Of a DNA stretch of 15,925 bases, positions 14,665-15,925 are shown in pieces (position 1 is the first letter of the stretch; every line of letters starts with the position of its first letter). Below the pieces are notes generated by a model. It saw nothing but the letters and a program-made list of their open reading frames with translations. It was not told the DNA's origin and made no database searches. The stretch covers positions 1 to 15,925 of the forward strand of contig UQCY01000030.1 in NCBI GenBank assembly GCA_900539645.1, given 5' to 3'. The stretch is from an uncultured Clostridium sp. Lineage in GTDB: Bacteria; Bacillota; Clostridia; Peptostreptococcales; Peptostreptococcaceae. The position numbers were made by a program, and so were the translations under genes.

Positions 14665-14787
14665 AGACAAGAGTATAACTGCTCTTTGCTTCAGGCTTCA
14701 GTGCCCCATCCTATTATGTAACACATTTATAGGTATGGGGGCACTTGCAGTATTGTCGCTTTAGAGCAGTTATACACTCTTGTCTTT
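14663..14787. terminator. large two-tier hairpin, bidirectional terminator between larE and the M20 gene
   Basis: The left arm 14663-14685 (AAAGACAAGAGTATAACTGC plus TCT) pairs over all 23 bases with 14763-14787, which has a 2-nt bulge. Inside, AGTGCCCCAT (14700-14709) pairs with 14735-14745 with one bulged G, and CCTAT pairs with ATAGG (14729-14733). An internal loop of about 14-17 nt on each side separates the two stems. T runs follow on both strands (TCTTTTTTT on plus, ACTTTTTT on minus), so it can stop both convergent genes. It is far larger than a normal terminator and could be a small mobile-repeat relic or a structured RNA. Confidence 0.8.
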
Positions 14788-14799
14788 TTTTATACTTTG

Positions 14800-15925
14800 T
14801 TAGATTGTCTTTTCTTTAAATTCTTTTTTTATTTTTTCTGCTAATTCTCTGTTTTGAGAGATGTCAACTACAGTTGAGCAGAATGATTTTATTACAGTAT
14901 TCATTTTGTCGAATGCATATTGAGAGTTTACTAGTTCAAGAGCCTTTTGTGTATGTATAGGAAGTGGCTCTGGAGAGTCTAGGGCTATTTCAGCATATAT
15001 AGTAGGGCATACGTAGCTTACATTTCCGATATCTGATGAACCCACAGGAAGTCTATTGTCCTTGTCTAAGAAATTATCCATACCATATAGTTTGAAATTG
15101 TCTTCAGTAGCTTTTATCATGCTATCAAGATGAACCGTATCGTCAAATGGATTTTCTATTAATCTGTACTCCAAAGTGCATCCAGTGCTTAGAGCAGCTG
15201 CATTTGCTATGTTTATAATTTTATCTCTTAACACTTTAAGTGAAGCTTTATCTTTTTCCCTAATACTAAACTGACACGCAGCTAAGTCTGGTATTATGTT
15301 TGGTGCAGAGCCTCCATTGCTTATAATACCGTGCACCTTTGCAGAAGGAGGTAACTGCTGTCTAAGAAGCCCAATATTTACAAACATAGAGATAACCGCA
15401 TCAAGTGCATTTATTCCTTTATTTGGAGCCTGAGATGCATGAGAAGCAAGTCCTTTAAATTCAAATTCAAAAGAATTCATAGCTAAATTATGTACATACA
15501 TATTGTCATGTGCATCTAGATGAGCCTGAAATGCATAATCTACATCGTCAAATGCTCCTAAATTTATCATATCGTATTTAGCGCCAAAAGTTTCCTCTGC
15601 AGGAGTACCTATTAAAGATACATTTATACCTAGTTCTTTTGACACTTTAGAAAGTACAACGGCGCAACCAGTCATAGTAGCTGCTATCCAGTTGTGTCCA
15701 CAAGCATGTGCATTTGTACATCTATCATCTCCATATCCTGGAAGTGCATCGTACTCTGCAATAAATGCGTAATTTTCATAAGAAGGATCGTTTATATAAG
15801 ATGCGACAATTGCTGTAGGAAGAGTTTCATATGCTTCTTTTACAACAAAATCATGCTTTTTTAACGTATCCACAATACACTTTGCAGATAAAAATTCTTC
15901 TCCTCCAAGTTCGGGATTATTAAAT
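14800..15925 (-). CDS. M20 family amidohydrolase/dipeptidase (ACY1L2-like), 5' end outside the window
   Basis: This is a metal-dependent amidohydrolase of the M20 family that cleaves an amide bond of a small acylated or dipeptide substrate. It carries HACGHN, TPAEETFGAKYDM, AFQAHLDAHD, a dimerisation-domain start FKGLASHASQAPNKGINALD, SNGGSAPNIIPDLA and the late LPVGSSDIGNVSYVCP with its metal-site region. The nearest subfamily by eye is the ACY1L2/PM20D2 group, whose animal member cleaves beta-alanyl-lysine and beta-alanyl-ornithine. A GTG at 15873 could be read as a start, but the frame stays open to the window edge. The added codons give NPELGGEEF, the conserved opening of M20 enzymes, so the gene is cut by the window end. 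About 374 codons are visible. It is convergent with larE. Confidence 0.85.
   Translation of the reverse strand, partial: FNNPELGGEEFLSAKCIVDTLKKHDFVVKEAYETLPTAIVASYINDPSYENYAFIAEYDALPGYGDDRCTNAHACGHNWIAATMTGCAVVLSKVSKELGINVSLIGTPAEETFGAKYDMINLGAFDDVDYAFQAHLDAHDNMYVHNLAMNSFEFEFKGLASHASQAPNKGINALDAVISMFVNIGLLRQQLPPSAKVHGIISNGGSAPNIIPDLAACQFSIREKDKASLKVLRDKIINIANAAALSTGCTLEYRLIENPFDDTVHLDSMIKATEDNFKLYGMDNFLDKDNRLPVGSSDIGNVSYVCPTIYAEIALDSPEPLPIHTQKALELVNSQYAFDKMNTVIKSFCSTVVDISQNRELAEKIKKEFKEKTI

Overview
The window looks like chromosomal DNA of a low-GC Gram-positive anaerobe, most likely a member of the Clostridia and plausibly Peptostreptococcaceae. Reasons are the very AT-rich intergenic DNA, strong AAGGAGG-type ribosome binding sites, AGA/ATA-rich codon use, a lipoprotein-type ABC binding protein, and a one-piece tmRNA whose tag ends in YALAA. 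The species call is inference. I see no phage, insertion sequence, CRISPR array or tRNA gene.

Layout. (1) Positions 101-2193, minus strand: an azlC-azlD pair (branched-chain amino acid exporter type) and an AIM24-family gene with a clear terminator. (2) Positions 2442-3515, plus strand: smpB behind a near-consensus promoter, followed by the ssrA tmRNA gene and its terminator, a complete trans-translation module. (3) Positions 3516-3879: an AT-rich, gene-free stretch. (4) Positions 3880-6067: a strong promoter, an enzyme of the LOR/SDH-type (TIGR00300-like) ornithine cyclodeaminase family, an EamA/DMT transporter, and a hairpin terminator. (5) Positions 6147-14664: a DUF3842 gene, a five-gene nickel/peptide-type ABC transporter (lipoprotein, two permeases, two ATPases), then larB, larC and larE, which make the nickel-pincer nucleotide (NPN) cofactor. 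From 6735 onward the genes overlap or are spaced by no more than about 40 bp, which suggests one operon. (6) Positions 14663-14787: a large hairpin between convergent genes. (7) Positions 14800 to the window end, minus strand: an M20 (ACY1L2-like) amidohydrolase whose N-terminus lies outside the window.

How it may work together. The ABC system would import nickel. LarB would carboxylate and hydrolyse nicotinate adenine dinucleotide, LarE would add sulfur, and LarC, which carries an extreme His-rich insert, would insert nickel. No lactate racemase (LarA) is present in the window, so the client of the cofactor is open. The best local candidate is the ornithine cyclodeaminase-family enzyme at 3956-5062. 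This is inference from gene neighbourhood. The M20 enzyme resembles a family known to release lysine or ornithine from beta-alanyl dipeptides, which would fit an ornithine theme, but it is convergently transcribed and the link is speculative.
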